Origin: Brassica napus
Taxonomy: Eukaryota > Streptophyta > Magnoliopsida > Brassicales > Brassicaceae
Assembly: GCF_020379485.1 (NCBI RefSeq)
Contig: NC_063446.1
Coordinates: 11,455,597 to 11,519,596, forward strand
Reading direction: 5' to 3'
Length of the DNA stretch: 64,000 nucleotides
Shown: positions 24,341 through 36,784 of the stretch, piece after piece
Numbering within the stretch: position 1 is the first letter of the stretch
Layout: every line of letters begins with the position of its first letter
Notes under the pieces: model-generated
Database searches by the model: none
Seen by the model: only the letters and a program-made list of their open reading frames with translations
What the model was told of the DNA's origin: nothing
Made by a program: the position numbers and the translations under genes

Positions 24341-25136
24341 GTCCTTATTCGGAGAAGTGGTTGGTTAGGACTTAGGAATAATCAGCTAACTCGTGATGAG
24401 CCTTTTTAATTGTTTAACATCTAAGTTTAGTTGATTTGTTAAGGTCTGGGAAGAGGAGTTGTTGCTTCTTACTTTCCCCACTTAACTGAGTCTGGGCTGA
24501 TAATTCAACACAAAAGAAAGCTGAAAATATCATATACTAATGAATCACTGGTGGGTACGCAAAATGAACTTAATAACCTGTGATTTATGTTCATCTTATT
24601 TGCAAATTATACGACCGAATTTTGTTGATTGAATGACTATCTACTTTCAAATTAGTTGGTTAGTTTCAAGCAAAGCACTGACCTCTCATGTGATTATTCG
24701 TGCATGATCTTGATCATTCCTGAATTTTCGTTGAAGATCAATATTGTCAATTTCTTGAAGATCGACTATTCTGGCTCTGTATGTGGACCATAATTGGAAT
24801 CAGCATTACCAACACTAGGTGATATGGCATGTCAGTTAGGGTTAAAGCCCAAAATCAATCCAGCTCAGTTCCAAAAAGAATTTCAGACCTACAAAAATTT
24901 TAACTGGTGATTTATTCAGAGAAAAAAGTGAAACATAAAAAATGTTATGTTTCTCCAAAAGATCTCTTTTCATATATGTTTTTTTCTTTATCTTTTCTCC
25001 TATTTTATTCATTTAAAGAAAATATGAAACATTTTTTTCTTCATCAAAATTGAAAAGAATAGTAAAAATAGAAATTCGTTTTTGTTATTAAATAATTTAA
25101 AATTACTATTTGGTAATACTCGAAAATTTATAAATA
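24341..25136. other. CASP1 upstream region
   Basis: AT-rich DNA between the CASP1 core promoter and the copia insertion. No gene recognised. Confidence 0.5.
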
Positions 25137-25141
25137 CTACT

Positions 25142-25407
25142 TGCTATAAATCATATTGTGGATGTCTATAACCGGCATGTTTCATAACCGGTCCAATGCT
25201 AGAGAGAGAGATTCGGCCGTAAGGAGAGAGAGAGAATCGGCATCTTGCTTTTTTCCTTATTAGATTATGATTTGTACTCTTTCCATATTTGTATTTTTTT
25301 TTTAGTATTTTCATTACTCTATGACGGTGTAATTCCCTATATATAAAGGACTCCTTATGTTTATGAATAATATAGAAACATAGATTCTATTCTCTAGTTT
25401 CACAACA
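25142..25407 (+). repeat. 5' LTR of copia element
   Basis: 266 bases, TGCTATAAATC to CACAACA, with a CTATATATAAAG TATA-type motif near 25339. The sequence immediately after it (CGTTATCAACACG) does not match the standard initiator-tRNA 3' end; it may be an internal tRNA-Met type primer site, which is a guess. Confidence 0.93.
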
Positions 25408-26824
25408 CGTTATCAACACGATAGAATCTAAATCCCTAAGCTAAAACAAACCGCCTAAAACCCTAACCCTAATCGGCGAACATCCTTATCGGCGAACCAT
25501 CCTAATCCCGATTGCGAAACCTTACATCCCGATCCTTGTTTGCAATTTGTTCCCGATCAGCTTCAGCTCAAGGCGTTCCTAATCCTAGCTCAGACGATCT
25601 CGGCTTGTTCAACCTCAGCTCGCAAACAAGACGATCTCAGACGGCTCGCGACCCAATCTCAGCAATCAGACAGCTCGCGACAACATCAGCTCGCCTTCCG
25701 ATGTTCAACACTTGGAGGGAGCGAGCAACGGCCTGCGAGCGATCGTAGCTACTTCCCTTAGTTTTGTTTCCTCGCGGTTCATCTCTTTGGTGGTCCATTC
25801 AACCCTACTTGAGGTTAAGGTAATTCGAAACCTAAAAGAGAACCCATAATCGAATTTGATTGTTTGATAAGAATCGAAACCATAAAAACTACAAACCCTA
25901 ATAGTATGATCTAATGTTGAAATCAAAACCATAGGGTAATAGATCAAAACCCCAATGAGTAAATCGAAGCTCATAATCATAAGTTCGATTCCCTAAACCC
26001 CAATTGATCTAATGATCAAAATCGTTTTCCTAATACCTTTAGCCGCATACATGCATAATGCATGCTATGCATGAAATCGATTAAAACCCTAAAGCTAATG
26101 CATAATCGAATTTATCCAAACCCTAATTAATCTTTGAGATCGAAATTGATTATTTGAATATGATTGTATGTTTGGATATAATATGCTAGCCTTGATTAAT
26201 TAAAACCGTATTGAATTTGATCACATAGAAATCGATTGCTGGGATTGATAATCTCATTCTTGAATTTGGTTGTTTGAATTGATAAAACCGATTGAATGAT
26301 TTTCAAATTGAAGTCGTATTGATTGTTTGATCGAAACCCTAATGTCTTAAAATTAAAATCGAATACTATCTTGTTTGATTGATTAAAACCGAATGCTTGA
26401 ATTGAAATAGAAATCGCTAGCTAGGTTAAATGATTTACGCATTCTCGTCTTGATAATGATCCGGCTAGTATTGATAGTTTTTATACATTCTCGAATGAAC
26501 CCTAACTGATGCATTGCTCGACTGTTTGATTGCAATTACACATTGAACTCTTAGAAAACTGTTTGCTAAGATTGAAAACAAATGACCATTGTATTGATTG
26601 CATTGAAACCGTTTGCTAAGATCGTAGCTGTGCGGCTTGTTTTCATTGTGCATGCATAATAGTACGAACTGATTGCATATAGAATCCGAATGCTAAGATT
26701 GAACATGTATGCATCATATACGAATGACCTATTTGCATCATACCTAGAATCCGGATTGCTTGAGCATATTGATTGCATTCGTTTGAACACTTTTAAATCT
26801 AAATTATGAAACATATGATTTCAG

Positions 26825-27709
26825 ATGTCGAAAATTAACAACTTGGATTTTGCTGCCCTAAATCTCTCTGGAGATAATTACTTGCAATGGGCACTTGATG
26901 CTAAGATCATCCTAAAATCCAAGGGACTCTGTGAATGTATCACGGAGGGCAATAATGCAAGTGAGAAAGATAGATATGGAGTTATATTAATTATACGCCA
27001 TCATCTTATTGAGAGTCTCAATGATCAGTATTTGACTATTGAGAATCTTCTAGACCTTTGGACAGAGATGAAAACGAGATATGATATCCAGAGAACGGTG
27101 TTATTGTCAAAGGCTACGTATGATTGGAGGAATCTAAGAATCCAGGACTTCAAGTCCGTGGAGGAGTATAACTCGGCCATGTTTAAGATAGTTTCTAAAT
27201 TGAAGATGTGTGGTGAGGATATAACGGATAAGGATATGCTTGAGAAAACATTTTCCACCTTCCACACAAGCAATGTGTTGTTACAATACCGTGAGAAGGG
27301 CTTCACAACTTATGCTAATCTGATCTCTTGTCTCTTACTCGCTGAGCAGAACAATGAACTGTTGATGAGAAATAGTGAATTGAGACCTCCTGGAACAAAC
27401 CCATTACTTGAGGCACATGATGATAAGAAAGAGTCGAACCATGTCCAGAGTGATAGCCAACACGGTCGTAGTCGTGGAAAATGGCATGGACGTGGTGGTC
27501 GAGGCCGAAACTCGTTTGGTCGAGGCCGAGGCAACTCATATAGTCGTGGCTAAGGAAACTCTTATGGACGTGGTACATCATTTAAACCACAAAACTTGAC
27601 CAAATCCGTGTGCCATATATGTGGTATGGATAATCATTGGGCTAAGACATGTAGGACTCCCAAACATCTCGTTGATATACCAAGAGAGTTTGAAAGGGAA
27701 GAATCATGA
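26825..27709 (+). pseudogene. copia gag remnant
   Basis: ATG 26825 opens a UBN2-type gag (LNLSGDNYLQWALDAKIIL near residues 12-30). An in-frame stop at 27551-27553 falls inside an Arg/Gly-rich linker, and the same frame continues to the CCHC zinc knuckle CHICGMDNHWAKTC before stopping at about 27709. The protein would form virus-like particles and bind the element's RNA. Truncated as sequenced. Confidence 0.88.
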
Positions 27710-27899
27710 AGCTCATATGACTTATCAAGATGGTGAAGATGATTTCAATCATGAACGAGATTCTTATGGATTATGAAACTTCAGATTGTTTAAAAGAATG
27801 AAGTTGAATTCGACATCTATGTTTTGTGTTCTTTGCTTTGTGTTTTCCATGTTTTGATTGTTTTGAACTTATTTTATTAATGAATGAAAGTTTTTATAT

Positions 27900-28790
27900 G
27901 AAGTCTCTAAAGTATCATTCCAGGTATAGCCAGTCTCATAGAGGGCTACGGCCAGGCTAACATCTTGTTGCCTAAGGGTACACATATAGAGATATCTAAT
28001 GCATTGTATTCACCCAGCTCTAAGAGAAGCCTATTGAGCTTTAAAGACATTCGAATGAATGGTTTTCATATTGAGACTAAGGGCAAAGGAAACAAAGAGT
28101 TCCTTCAGATCATAGAAATCGGCCAAAGACATAAGAAAGTCCTAGAGTTTATACCTACGCTCTCTACTGGCCTTTATTACGCCAAGGTTAGTATGATGAA
28201 GGCCAGTGCTGCATTTAAGAAAGTGGCCACCGAGAATTTTACTCTCTGGCACGACCGGTTTTTGAATACAAACGGCCATCATTTTAAAGACTATACGTCT
28301 TGATAATGCTGGTGATTTCACGTCCCAAGCGTTTAATGATTACTGTATGTCCATGGGGGTAAGTGTGGAACACTCCGTGGAACATGTACATACACCGAAC
28401 GGCTTGGCCGAATCATTCATAAAATGAATTCAGCGAATAGCTAGACCATTGCTTATGAGGTATAAGCTTCCGGCCACAGCTTGGGGACACGCGGTCTTGT
28501 ACGCGGCCGAACTGATTTGTATCAGACCGTCTAGTGAACATAAATATTCCCCATCACAATTGCTTACGGGTCAAGAGCTAGACATATCCCATCTTAAGAC
28601 ATTTGGTTGTGCCGTCTATGTACCAGTTGCTCCACCACAGAGAACAAAGATAGGACCTCAAAGCAGGATGAGGATATATGTTGGATATGATTCCCCCACG
28701 ATTATAAAATACTTTGAACCAACTACGGGTGATTTATTTAAGGCCAGGTATGCGATTGTCACTTTGATGCATCAGAACATCCAACATTAG
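27900..28790 (+). pseudogene. copia protease/integrase remnants
   Basis: A segment around 27940-28303 matches the region between protease and the GAG-pre-integrase domain (ISNALYSPSSKRSLLSF); the protease DTG active site is not seen, so its region appears deleted. The integrase is broken: the LWHDR start jumps directly to material from near the catalytic core, then RLDNAGDFTSQAFNDYC and HTPNGLAESFIK. The segment with the first catalytic Asp is missing. 28449-28790 continues with the integrase C-terminal part. Stops at 28301 and about 28424 break the frame. Confidence 0.82.
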
Positions 28791-28951
28791 GGGGAGATAG
28801 CAGTAAACTGGTAAAAGAAATTACATGGAATCAAACATCCTTATCTTGGCAAGATCCTCGGACTCGGGAATGTGATTTAGAAGTCCAAAAGATTATACAT
28901 TTACAAAAGCTAGCTAATCAATTACCAGATTCTTTTGTTGACCCGAAAAGA

Positions 28952-30686
28952 GTGACTAAGTCATATATACCAGCTGCTAATACACCAATTAGAATTGATG
29001 TTCAAGAGGGACACAATCAAGTTGCGACAGAGTCTAGACAACGTTTGAAACGTGGTAGACCAATAGGTTCCAAAGATAAGAACCCTCGGAAAACTAAGAA
29101 AGGTGCAGAGAATGAAACCGAGGTTGTTGAAACCCTAGACACGACCGCGGCCGTTCCTAAATCCCGGGACTTAGCCGCGGCCGATCCCAAAACCCTAATA
29201 GCTATCGCGGCTGATCATGAATGTTTAGATGCGGCCGGCCCTGATGTATCTAATACAGATTCTTGGGACGCCAGAATTCAAGGTACTGAAGGTCCTGATA
29301 ATAATGAATGTCTTGTCTGGGATACAATGGAACAGAAAGAATGTCGACATTGATGATATATTTGCATACAAGGTAGCACTTGAACTTATGGATTTGAATG
29401 AGGATCATGAACCCACATCTATTTATGAGTGCACTCAACGATCAGATTGGATCAAATGGAAAGAAGCTATAAACGTGGAGTTAAACTCTTTAAAGAAGAG
29501 AGATGTCTTTGGACCAATAGTCTGGACACCTTATGATGTTAAACCAGTCGGCCATAAGTAGGTCTTTATGAGAAAGAGAAACGAACATGGTAATGTCGTT
29601 AGATATAAAGCACGACTTGTTGCACAAGGATTCTCACAGAGACCAGAAATAGATTATGAGGAGACATACTCCCATGTGGTGGATGCTACTACTTTTAGAG
29701 TCCTGATAAGTCTGGCTATAAGAGAAAAAAAATTAGACTTGCGGTTAATGGATGTTGTAACTGGATACTTATATGAGCCACTGGATAATGAGATTTATAT
29801 GAAAGTACCAGAGGGTATAGAGTTGAAAAACAAATAAAGTACTCGAGAACAACACTGTATAAAGTTGAATAAGTCACTTTATGGATTGAAACAATCAGGC
29901 CGAATGTGGTACAATAGACTAAGTGAGTACTTAGTGAAAGAGAGATATAAGAATGATCTGATCAGCCCTTGTATCTTTATAAAGAAATTCGGCCAGGGCT
30001 TTGTGATCATAGCAGTGTATGTTGATGATTTAAATATCCTAGGAACCTCTGGAGAAATCTCCCAAACAGTTGAATATCTTAAGAAAGAATTCGAGATGAA
30101 AGATCTTGGAAAAACAACAAAGTTTTGTTTGGGATTACAGCTTGAGTACATAAGAGATGGAATCCTTGTGCATCAAATGGCATATACAGAAAAAGTACTC
30201 AAGAGATTCAACATGGCCGAGTCTCACCCCTTATCTAGCCCCATGGTCGTGAGGTCCCTCGGCCTGGACACTGATCCGTTCCGTCCTAAGATGGACGATA
30301 AAGATGTTCTTGGTCCCGAAGTGTCATATCTCAGTGCCATATGAGCTTTGATGTATCTGGCTAGTCACACACGACCAGATATATGTTTTGTCGTGAATAT
30401 ATTGTCTAAATTTAGCTCTTGTCCAACCCAAAGGCACTGGGACAGGATTAAACATATTATTCGTTACCTGCAAGGAACGAAAGACTTGGGTTTATTTTAT
30501 ATTAACCAAAACAAAGAAGGTTTAGTTGATTTTGCTGATGCATGTTATTTTTTGGATCCACACAATGCTCGATCACAGAGAGACTGTGTTTTCACACATG
30601 GTGGAACGGCCATATCATGGTGTTCCATGAAGCAGACGATCGCGGCCACATCTTCAAACCATTCGGAGATCTTGGGCTGTTTATGA
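28952..30686 (+). pseudogene. copia reverse transcriptase - RNase H remnant
   Basis: After a variable linker, the RT domain (RVT_2) starts near 29440 (SDWIKWKEAINVELNSL) and continues through YKARLVAQGFSQ, LMDVVTGYL, MNKSLYGLKQSGRMWY, and the catalytic YVDDLN (30018-30035). The RNase H-linked region shows YLASHTRPDICFVVNILSKF and RHWDRIKHIIRYLQGTKDLG. Stops at about 29559, 29835, 30342 and a frameshift near 30680 disable it. Most catalytic motifs are still readable. Confidence 0.88.
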
Positions 30687-30845
30687 GGCCAGCCGCGAGT
30701 TGTTCAGAACATGGGGAGTAATACATGTTGTACTCTTTTTCCTTCACCATGGTTTTGTCTCACTGAGTTTTCCTGGTAAGGTTTTAATGAGGCAACATCT
30801 AAAGTGTATTAAAATCCATGTATGGTTATGGCATCCAAGGAGGAG

Positions 30846-31117
30846 TGTTATAAATCATATTGTGGATGTCTATAACCGGTTCGTTTCATAACCGGCCCAA
30901 TGTTAGAGAGAGAGAGACTCGGCCGTGAGGAGAGAGAGAGAGAATCGACATCTTGCCTTTTTCCTTATTAGATTATGATTTGTAATCTTTCTATATTTGT
31001 ATTTCCTTTCTTTAGTATTTCCATTATTCTATGACGATTTAATTCTCTATATATAAAAGACTCTTTATGTTTATGAATAATATAGAAACATGAATTTCAT
31101 TCTCTAGTTTCACAACA
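30846..31117 (+). repeat. 3' LTR of copia element
   Basis: 272 bases, TGTTATAAATC to CACAACA, matching the 5' LTR with scattered substitutions and two 2-bp (GA)n length changes. CTACT follows directly. Confidence 0.93.
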
Positions 31118-31122
31118 CTACT

Positions 31123-32635
31123 TAGATATTTTACTATTTCAATTTTATTTTGTAATTTTAATATTATAAAAAAATATTTATTTTATAATCGTTAGTAACC
31201 ACACCTCCAATTTTCATAAGTTTTTTGGTGGACTATATGTTTATAATGATATAAGTGTGTATTTATATATCTTTCATGACAATCATATAAGCCTAACCCT
31301 ATTTGTCAAAAGTATAGGATAATAAGAACTGCACTCGCGTAACAAAATGAAATGGTTGGGTCCACTTTTATAAGTATGACACTAAACATTTTTTTATTGC
31401 TGCCACCGCTTTCACATTCGAATGGGTATTTCATTTTTTTCGGTTTTTGGTTCAGTTCGGTTCGTTGATTTTAGTAAAACTGTTAATTTAACTCTAGTCA
31501 TAATTTTGATTAAGTCAATTTGATTCACTTATTCAGTAGTTCGGCAATGTTAGCTTTCTGTTGATTGCATGTCTAGTAATTAGTAGATTATGAGTTTTTT
31601 TGGTCAAAAAAAAAGATTATGAGGTTTATTATAAGATGTGAATATGATTATTGTGATGAAACCTATATATTAATTTGACCTTTATATATATTTATACACT
31701 GTCTTAACAGATAGGAATAACACAAAAAATGAAGACGATAGGAATAACACGTGACTGGAAAGTATTTTCCCCAGTGTTGCTAATTTGCTGGATGTCACAT
31801 TTCATTGGCATTGCCAGAGCTCTAAATAATGAGCATTTCACATGGAAATATGTTGATATTCTACAAATGACAATTCAAAGTTTATTGATGTTATAATTAC
31901 TAAAAAAAATCTCATCAAATAACTATTACTTACATGACAATTTATATTACTCCTCTCTAGTTTTATTGTCAAAAAGTTTACGAAACTGTTATTAGTGGGT
32001 AAATATTCGAATAAATATGAATTTTGTATGATGTTGACGAGCGCAGCATAAAACATGGTTATTTATTCCATTTAACTATGAAGAGCTGATTAGCCTGTCG
32101 AAGACAAGGGTGTAGAGAACAATTTATCTGCCTTTTGTTAGTATAGCAAGACATGATCTTTGATGTCAATAAAATAAAAATCAAGACATGATCTTTACAA
32201 AAGATCAACAGAGAAATTAAAATTGTTTTGAAAAACAGAGAAATTAGAATAGCAACACAAAGTCACGTTAAAATTTTGACTCCATGACTAGAACAAACGC
32301 AGTTCAAATTAAATCAGCGACTTAAAACATAAGAAAGAGTAGAAATCCGGAAGCTAATATAAACACTCGGCATATATAGCAGTAAATCTAATTAGGTTTG
32401 TCCAACGTTTATGTTAAGGAAGCATAACCGTAATTCATCCATAAATTACTTAACTCCAAACCTATGCCCAATTATATAAAACGAGGTATCGTGCTATTGC
32501 AAACAAGTTGGTCATACTCAAAGCATATCAATATGTGTAATTATGATTATGCAACATTCATGTAAATCGCACTGTAAAACAGTAGAGGAGCCACTGATAA
32601 ACACAAGTTGTCAGGAATTGATTTTAAAATGTTAA
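31123..32635. other. Intergenic DNA without recognisable gene
   Basis: AT-rich spacer. No gene or clear element boundary recognised. Confidence 0.5.
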
Positions 32636-33457
32636 AGTTAGTGTAGACATACGAGTGGGTCAGATATCCATAGAGAACAATATGTTTCATTAATATTTAG
32701 TAAAATTAATTATCTGATTATATATGTCATTTTGCAATATGGGAGACAACCAAACATACACACACAAATACCACTACTTAGTGATAAGTGAATCTGAAAT
32801 TCGTATGCTCGATATTCACGCATATATATTAGTACGTGTGATAGTGTGATACTTTGATAAAACTCACAATTATTGTAAAAAAACGTTGATAAAGTATATC
32901 GGTCATATCAACCTGCCATTTATAATCGGAAAGTGTTATTATTTGGTGGTCGATATAGCTTTACAAACTTCTTAAGACTTTAACTCACCGATAATCCACA
33001 GAATATGTTGGTGTAGCTTAGCATTTAGCATCTCCCGCACCATGCCCTCAAAATTCTAGATGGAGAGTATTTATAAACCGGTAAAGACTTTTGAATGAAC
33101 TAGCTATCATTAAAAGAAATTATGAAACTGTAACAAATAAAATACCATTTTATGGGAAATTATTTCAACCACCATAATTAATGAGATATAGTTATATATA
33201 ACTTGTATAGTAAATTTTGTTGGGTCATTTTATACCTTTAGACTTTAGTACATATTGTGGTTCCGCCGTATTGTGAATTATCCACAAAAGATTGTATATA
33301 AAAAGAAATAGTTATAACACAAAGCAACAAAGAATAATCATTAGAATAATCATATACAGTATCTACATATGATGGAATTGATAGGTTAGGTTTGAGGCCC
33401 AACAAGTGAACTTTAAAACATTCTTTCGATGTGCAACAAACGCGCTCGAGTCTCATG
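32636..33457 (+). promoter_or_regulatory. Upstream region of DOT1-like gene 1 (duplicated at 34.96-35.45 kb)
   Basis: This stretch is repeated downstream of the gene. Shared landmarks include TGTCATTTTGCAATATG, ACCACTACTTAGTGATAAG, CAACCTGCCATTTATAA-type sequence and GGAATTGATAGGTTAGGTTT. It probably holds the proximal promoter; no specific factor site is claimed. Confidence 0.6.
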
Positions 33458-33464
33458 ACATGCC

Positions 33465-33472
33465 TATAAATA
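33465..33472 (+). promoter_or_regulatory. TATA box of DOT1-like gene 1
   Basis: TATAAATA, 60 bases before the ATG, inside a core-promoter segment (CATGCCTATAAATACGGACA) that is identical upstream of the second glycine-rich copy. Confidence 0.7.
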
Positions 33473-33531
33473 CGGACACATTCTTAAGCAAACTCATCTC
33501 ACAACAAAATATTAAGAAGCAAGAGTGAAAT

Positions 33532-34227
33532 ATGGCTACTCGCAACAATATTTTAGTTTTATGTTTCTTAATAGGTTTAGAGTTATGCTCTGCAAGAAGA
33601 TCACTTCTCACCTACTCTGAATCCGAGGCTGAAGTCGCTTCCTATGGCGAGAAAAGTAGTTTGAGTGTTGGCGTTGGCGTTGGCGTTGGTGCTGATGTTG
33701 ATGTTGGTATTGGTCTTGGTGGTGGTGGAGGCGGTGGACATGGTGGTGGTGCTGGAGGAGGTGGCGGTGGTGGTCCTGGAGGAGGATCTGGTTATGGAGG
33801 TGGAAGCGGTGAAGGTGGTGGAGCTGGATACGGAGGTGGAGAAGCTGGTGGGCACGGTGGAGGTGGAGGAAGTGGAGGAGGCGGTGGTGGAGGAGCTGGC
33901 GGTGCACATGGAGGTGGATACGGTGGTGGAGAAGGCGGTGGTGCTGGAGGAGGATATGGAGGTGGAGGGGCAGGTGGACATGGAGGTGGTGGAGGTGGTG
34001 GAAAAGGAGGCGGTGGAGGAGGAGGTTCTGGCGCCGGTGGAGCTCACGGTGGTGGTTACGGTGCCGGAGGTGGAGCTGGAGAGGGATACGGTGGTGGCAG
34101 TGGAGCTGGGGGACATGGTGGTGGAGGAGGAGGAGGTGGTGGTTCAGGAGGTGGGGGAGGTTATGCTGCAGCTGGATCTGGACATGGTGGCGGTGCTGGT
34201 AGCGGAGAAGGCGGTGGTGGATATTGA
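33532..34227 (+). CDS. DOT1: Glycine-rich cell-wall-type protein, DOT1-like (copy 1)
   Basis: Single-exon gene of 231 residues. Residues 1-21 form a hydrophobic signal peptide (ILVLCFLIGLELCSA), followed by RRSLLTYSESEAEVASYGEK and then about 170 residues of Gly-rich repeats with interspersed His, Tyr, Ala, Ser and Glu (GGYGGG, GGHGGGG, GGAHGGGYG). Such proteins are secreted to the apoplast and contribute to cell-wall structure. Place between CASP1 and RPS14 fits Arabidopsis At2g36120, named DOT1 from a leaf-vein patterning mutant; length there is similar. No introns, no defects. Large antisense and alternate-frame open frames over this gene are by-products of GGN codons. A second copy is at 43.69 kb. 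Confidence 0.85.
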   Translation: MATRNNILVLCFLIGLELCSARRSLLTYSESEAEVASYGEKSSLSVGVGVGVGADVDVGIGLGGGGGGGHGGGAGGGGGGGPGGGSGYGGGSGEGGGAGYGGGEAGGHGGGGGSGGGGGGGAGGAHGGGYGGGEGGGAGGGYGGGGAGGHGGGGGGGKGGGGGGGSGAGGAHGGGYGAGGGAGEGYGGGSGAGGHGGGGGGGGGSGGGGGYAAAGSGHGGGAGSGEGGGGY

Positions 34228-34959
34228 CCGTGCATGATATCATATCTATGTGGAGCATAAGGGCCACTGAGTGAAGTGTCATATAATACTCGTATAAGAG
34301 ATTTTATATATATATATATATATGGTAACAAATACACTAATCATCTGTAAAATAAGCCGGAAAAAGGGTTATCGTTGATGTTTTTAATTGTACCAATGTT
34401 ATATACTACATCAGTACTACTTCGTGTGTATCAAATTTTTATATATGGAGATGAAGATAATATCTTCAAGATATCATTTTTTTTTTTTTTTTTTTTTTTT
34501 GCTAACATTTGGTGATATCATATTTGTTCCTTATAAATACATATTTGAAGATGTCACATAGACGCGCATGGCGATATTTTTCTATGAGTTAAGTGTTATA
34601 CTGTGAGGAAGGTAAATAAGGTGATCGACGGAAGAAACTGTTTGTCAATCATAGAGTCAAGATCGTAAATAAAAAGAAAACAATGGATTAGATAATCAAT
34701 TAGCGAGTAACAAAGCATCATGTAAATTTAATTCTTTCCCTTTTTTCTGATAAGTATGTGAATTTCATTAAAGATAATGATACAAGAGATACATTAGAAT
34801 TTGAGTGAACAAAAGCTACTGCACCTAAGGTTTGCTAACTAAAGCACGGGTCAAGGCAAGCCCCCCAAAAAAGGTAAAAAAAGACTTACAATGACAGTGA
34901 GGTATGTTGAGATTAGGTCAGATTAATTATAGTATAATATTTGTTTATAAACGGTAAGT
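34228..34959. other. 3' flank of DOT1-like gene, simple repeats
   Basis: The first ~80 bases (3' UTR) match the 3' flank of copy 2. Then (TA)n at about 34305-34322 and a run of about 24 T at 34477-34500. No gene. Confidence 0.6.
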
Positions 34960-35455
34960 TAATTATCTTTCGTTTAATATGTTGAAATTAGGTCAGATTA
35001 ATTATAGTATAGTTAATTATCAGATAATACATGTCATTTTGCAATATGTGAGACATGCCAAACATACACACACAAGTACCACTACTTAGTGATAAGCGAA
35101 TCTGAAATTAGTAGTGTTTCGTATATTCGATTCACGCATATATATATATTGATACGAGATACATTATTAAAACCCTCAATTAATGTAAAAACGTAAGTAT
35201 ATGTTGATAAAAGTATATCAGTCATATTAGCCTGCCATTTATAAACGGAAAGTGTTTTATACAGTGGTCGATATAGCTTTCCAAACTTCTTAAGACTTTA
35301 ACTCAACCGATAATCGAATGATCATACAAAGCATAGAATAATCATATATAGTATAGACATAAGATGGAATTGATAGGTTAGGTTTGAATCCCAACAAGTG
35401 AACTTTAAGATATTTTTCTTATGTGCATCAAAAGCGGTTGGGTTTCATAACACTA
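34960..35455 (+). repeat. Orphan DOT1-like upstream region (promoter copy without gene)
   Basis: Aligns with 32636-33457, sharing TGTCATTTTGCAATATG, CCACTACTTAGTGATAAG, CTTAAGACTTTAACTCA and GAATTGATAGGTTAGGTTTG. The match ends at about 35455, just where the TATA box and glycine-rich gene begin in copy 1. No coding sequence follows. Confidence 0.78.
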
Positions 35456-35592
35456 GAGGTGTCCAAATGGTGCCGTCCACACGCACCATCATATCATTTT
35501 TTGTTATAATGGGTTGGTCCGTAATGGATAATAGTCCAAAATATTCAAGCCTAATAAAAATCATGTTTAAATGAGAAGATTCATGAACACTA

Positions 35593-36230
35593 GGCCTGAG
35601 CGTTCGGATACCCGTTGGCGTTCGGATCGGGTTTTTCGGATTTCGGTTCTTTTTTATAACACCTCCTAAGTCCCATTCTTGTAAATTTGCAAGTACGTAT
35701 CGGGTTCGGATATAACACATCGGGTTCGGGTCGATTTTGTATCACATCATAGAACCCATAAAGTAACCATATATCATTCGGATTCGGGTTATATCGGATC
35801 GGTTCGGATATACCCGAAATGAAATCTAAAATTTAAAAACAAAACATAAGAAATATATACTTATTTATATATAATTAAGTAGTTAAAGTAGTTATTTAAA
35901 TTTTAAATACTTATTGTTAGATACCATATCAAAATAAATATGAAATTCATGAATATTTGAAATATATATTCATGTTTCATATAATTACATTGTATATTAG
36001 TTTGGACATTCGGACCGGTTTCTTCGGATATCTTTTCGGATTTTTTGATTTTTTCGGTTTTTCGGGTTACCCGTTCGGGTTTGGTTAATAACACTTCGGT
36101 TTCGGATATGTTTTGTACCACCTTACAAGATCCATTCGGGTATTTTTTACATTTCGGACCGGGTACGGATCAGATTTTTCGGTTCGGGTTTGGTTCAGAT
36201 TTCGGATTATGGATTTTATGCCCAGGCCTA
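35593..36230. mobile_element. Inverted-terminus element (~638 bp) with 10-bp direct repeats
   Basis: Left end GGCCTGAGCG and right end TGCCCAGGCCTA are inverted (GGCCTGRGC), and both sides carry ATGAACACTA (35583-35592, 36231-36240). The interior is built of degenerate CGGGTTCGGAT/TTCGGTT motifs. Non-coding. The superfamily is uncertain: direct-repeat length is near the 8-10 bp of hAT or Mutator. Confidence 0.72.
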
Positions 36231-36240
36231 ATGAACACTA

Positions 36241-36784
36241 TAGCAATATTTGGTAGTGATTTTATGTAAAATATTGGAGAAGAAGAATTTTATGGATAGC
36301 AATATCTTCGTAACACAATGATATAATTAATCAAATTAGAGTTGATAAAAATAAACTTTTACATATATCAAAGTTGAAATACTAAATCATTACAAAGATT
36401 GAATGAATACAAAAAAAGGATTAACTAAAGTCGATGAACAAGAAGTTAAGTAAAAAAAGGACTAACAAGAAGTGAAGTCGAAGTCGAAGTTGGAGGTGAA
36501 AGTTGCTAGGTTCGGAATGTCCATTTTCCTCTTTCTCTTCTTCTTTTTATAGTTGGACTTCTTTTGTCTCCAGTTCCTTGAATCTCTCTTTCAGCTTCAA
36601 TACTTGCGTACAGAAATCTTGGGACCTATCTGACCCAGTCAAGATCGCTCAATCATCGAACTCGAGGATTGGCTTAGTTCTCGGCAGTTTAGTCTCCTCC
36701 AGCATGTGCACTTCCGGCCTAACAAACACCAAATAGTATTTATAATTTATTTTCTAATTATTTGTAAGTTTTTGCCTAAACATG
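36241..36784. other. Intergenic DNA without recognisable gene
   Basis: The short frame at 36503-36736 (Ser/Phe-rich) has no recognised domain and is not supported as a gene. Confidence 0.4.

Larger units (their letters stand above)
25142..31117 (+). mobile_element. Ty1/copia LTR retrotransposon, decayed (6.0 kb), TSD CTACT
   Basis: LTRs at 25142-25407 and 30846-31117 begin TG and end CA and are flanked by the 5-bp direct repeat CTACT (25137-25141, 31118-31122), so both borders are intact. The internal order gag - integrase - reverse transcriptase - RNase H is that of copia elements. A purine-rich tract (AAGGAGGAG) precedes the 3' LTR. The LTRs differ by roughly 10% by eye, implying an old insertion, and the coding region has stops, frameshifts and deletions. 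Confidence 0.95.

Noticed and set aside
25440..25480. Telomere-like AAACCCTAACCCTAATC
   Set aside because: Only two or three units, located in the leader of the copia element; not an interstitial telomere array.
33601..34282. Long minus-strand and alternate-frame open frames over the glycine-rich gene
   Set aside because: GGN-rich codons leave other frames free of stops; products are Ser/Thr, His/Leu or Val/Glu low-complexity strings. The plus frame with signal peptide is the gene.
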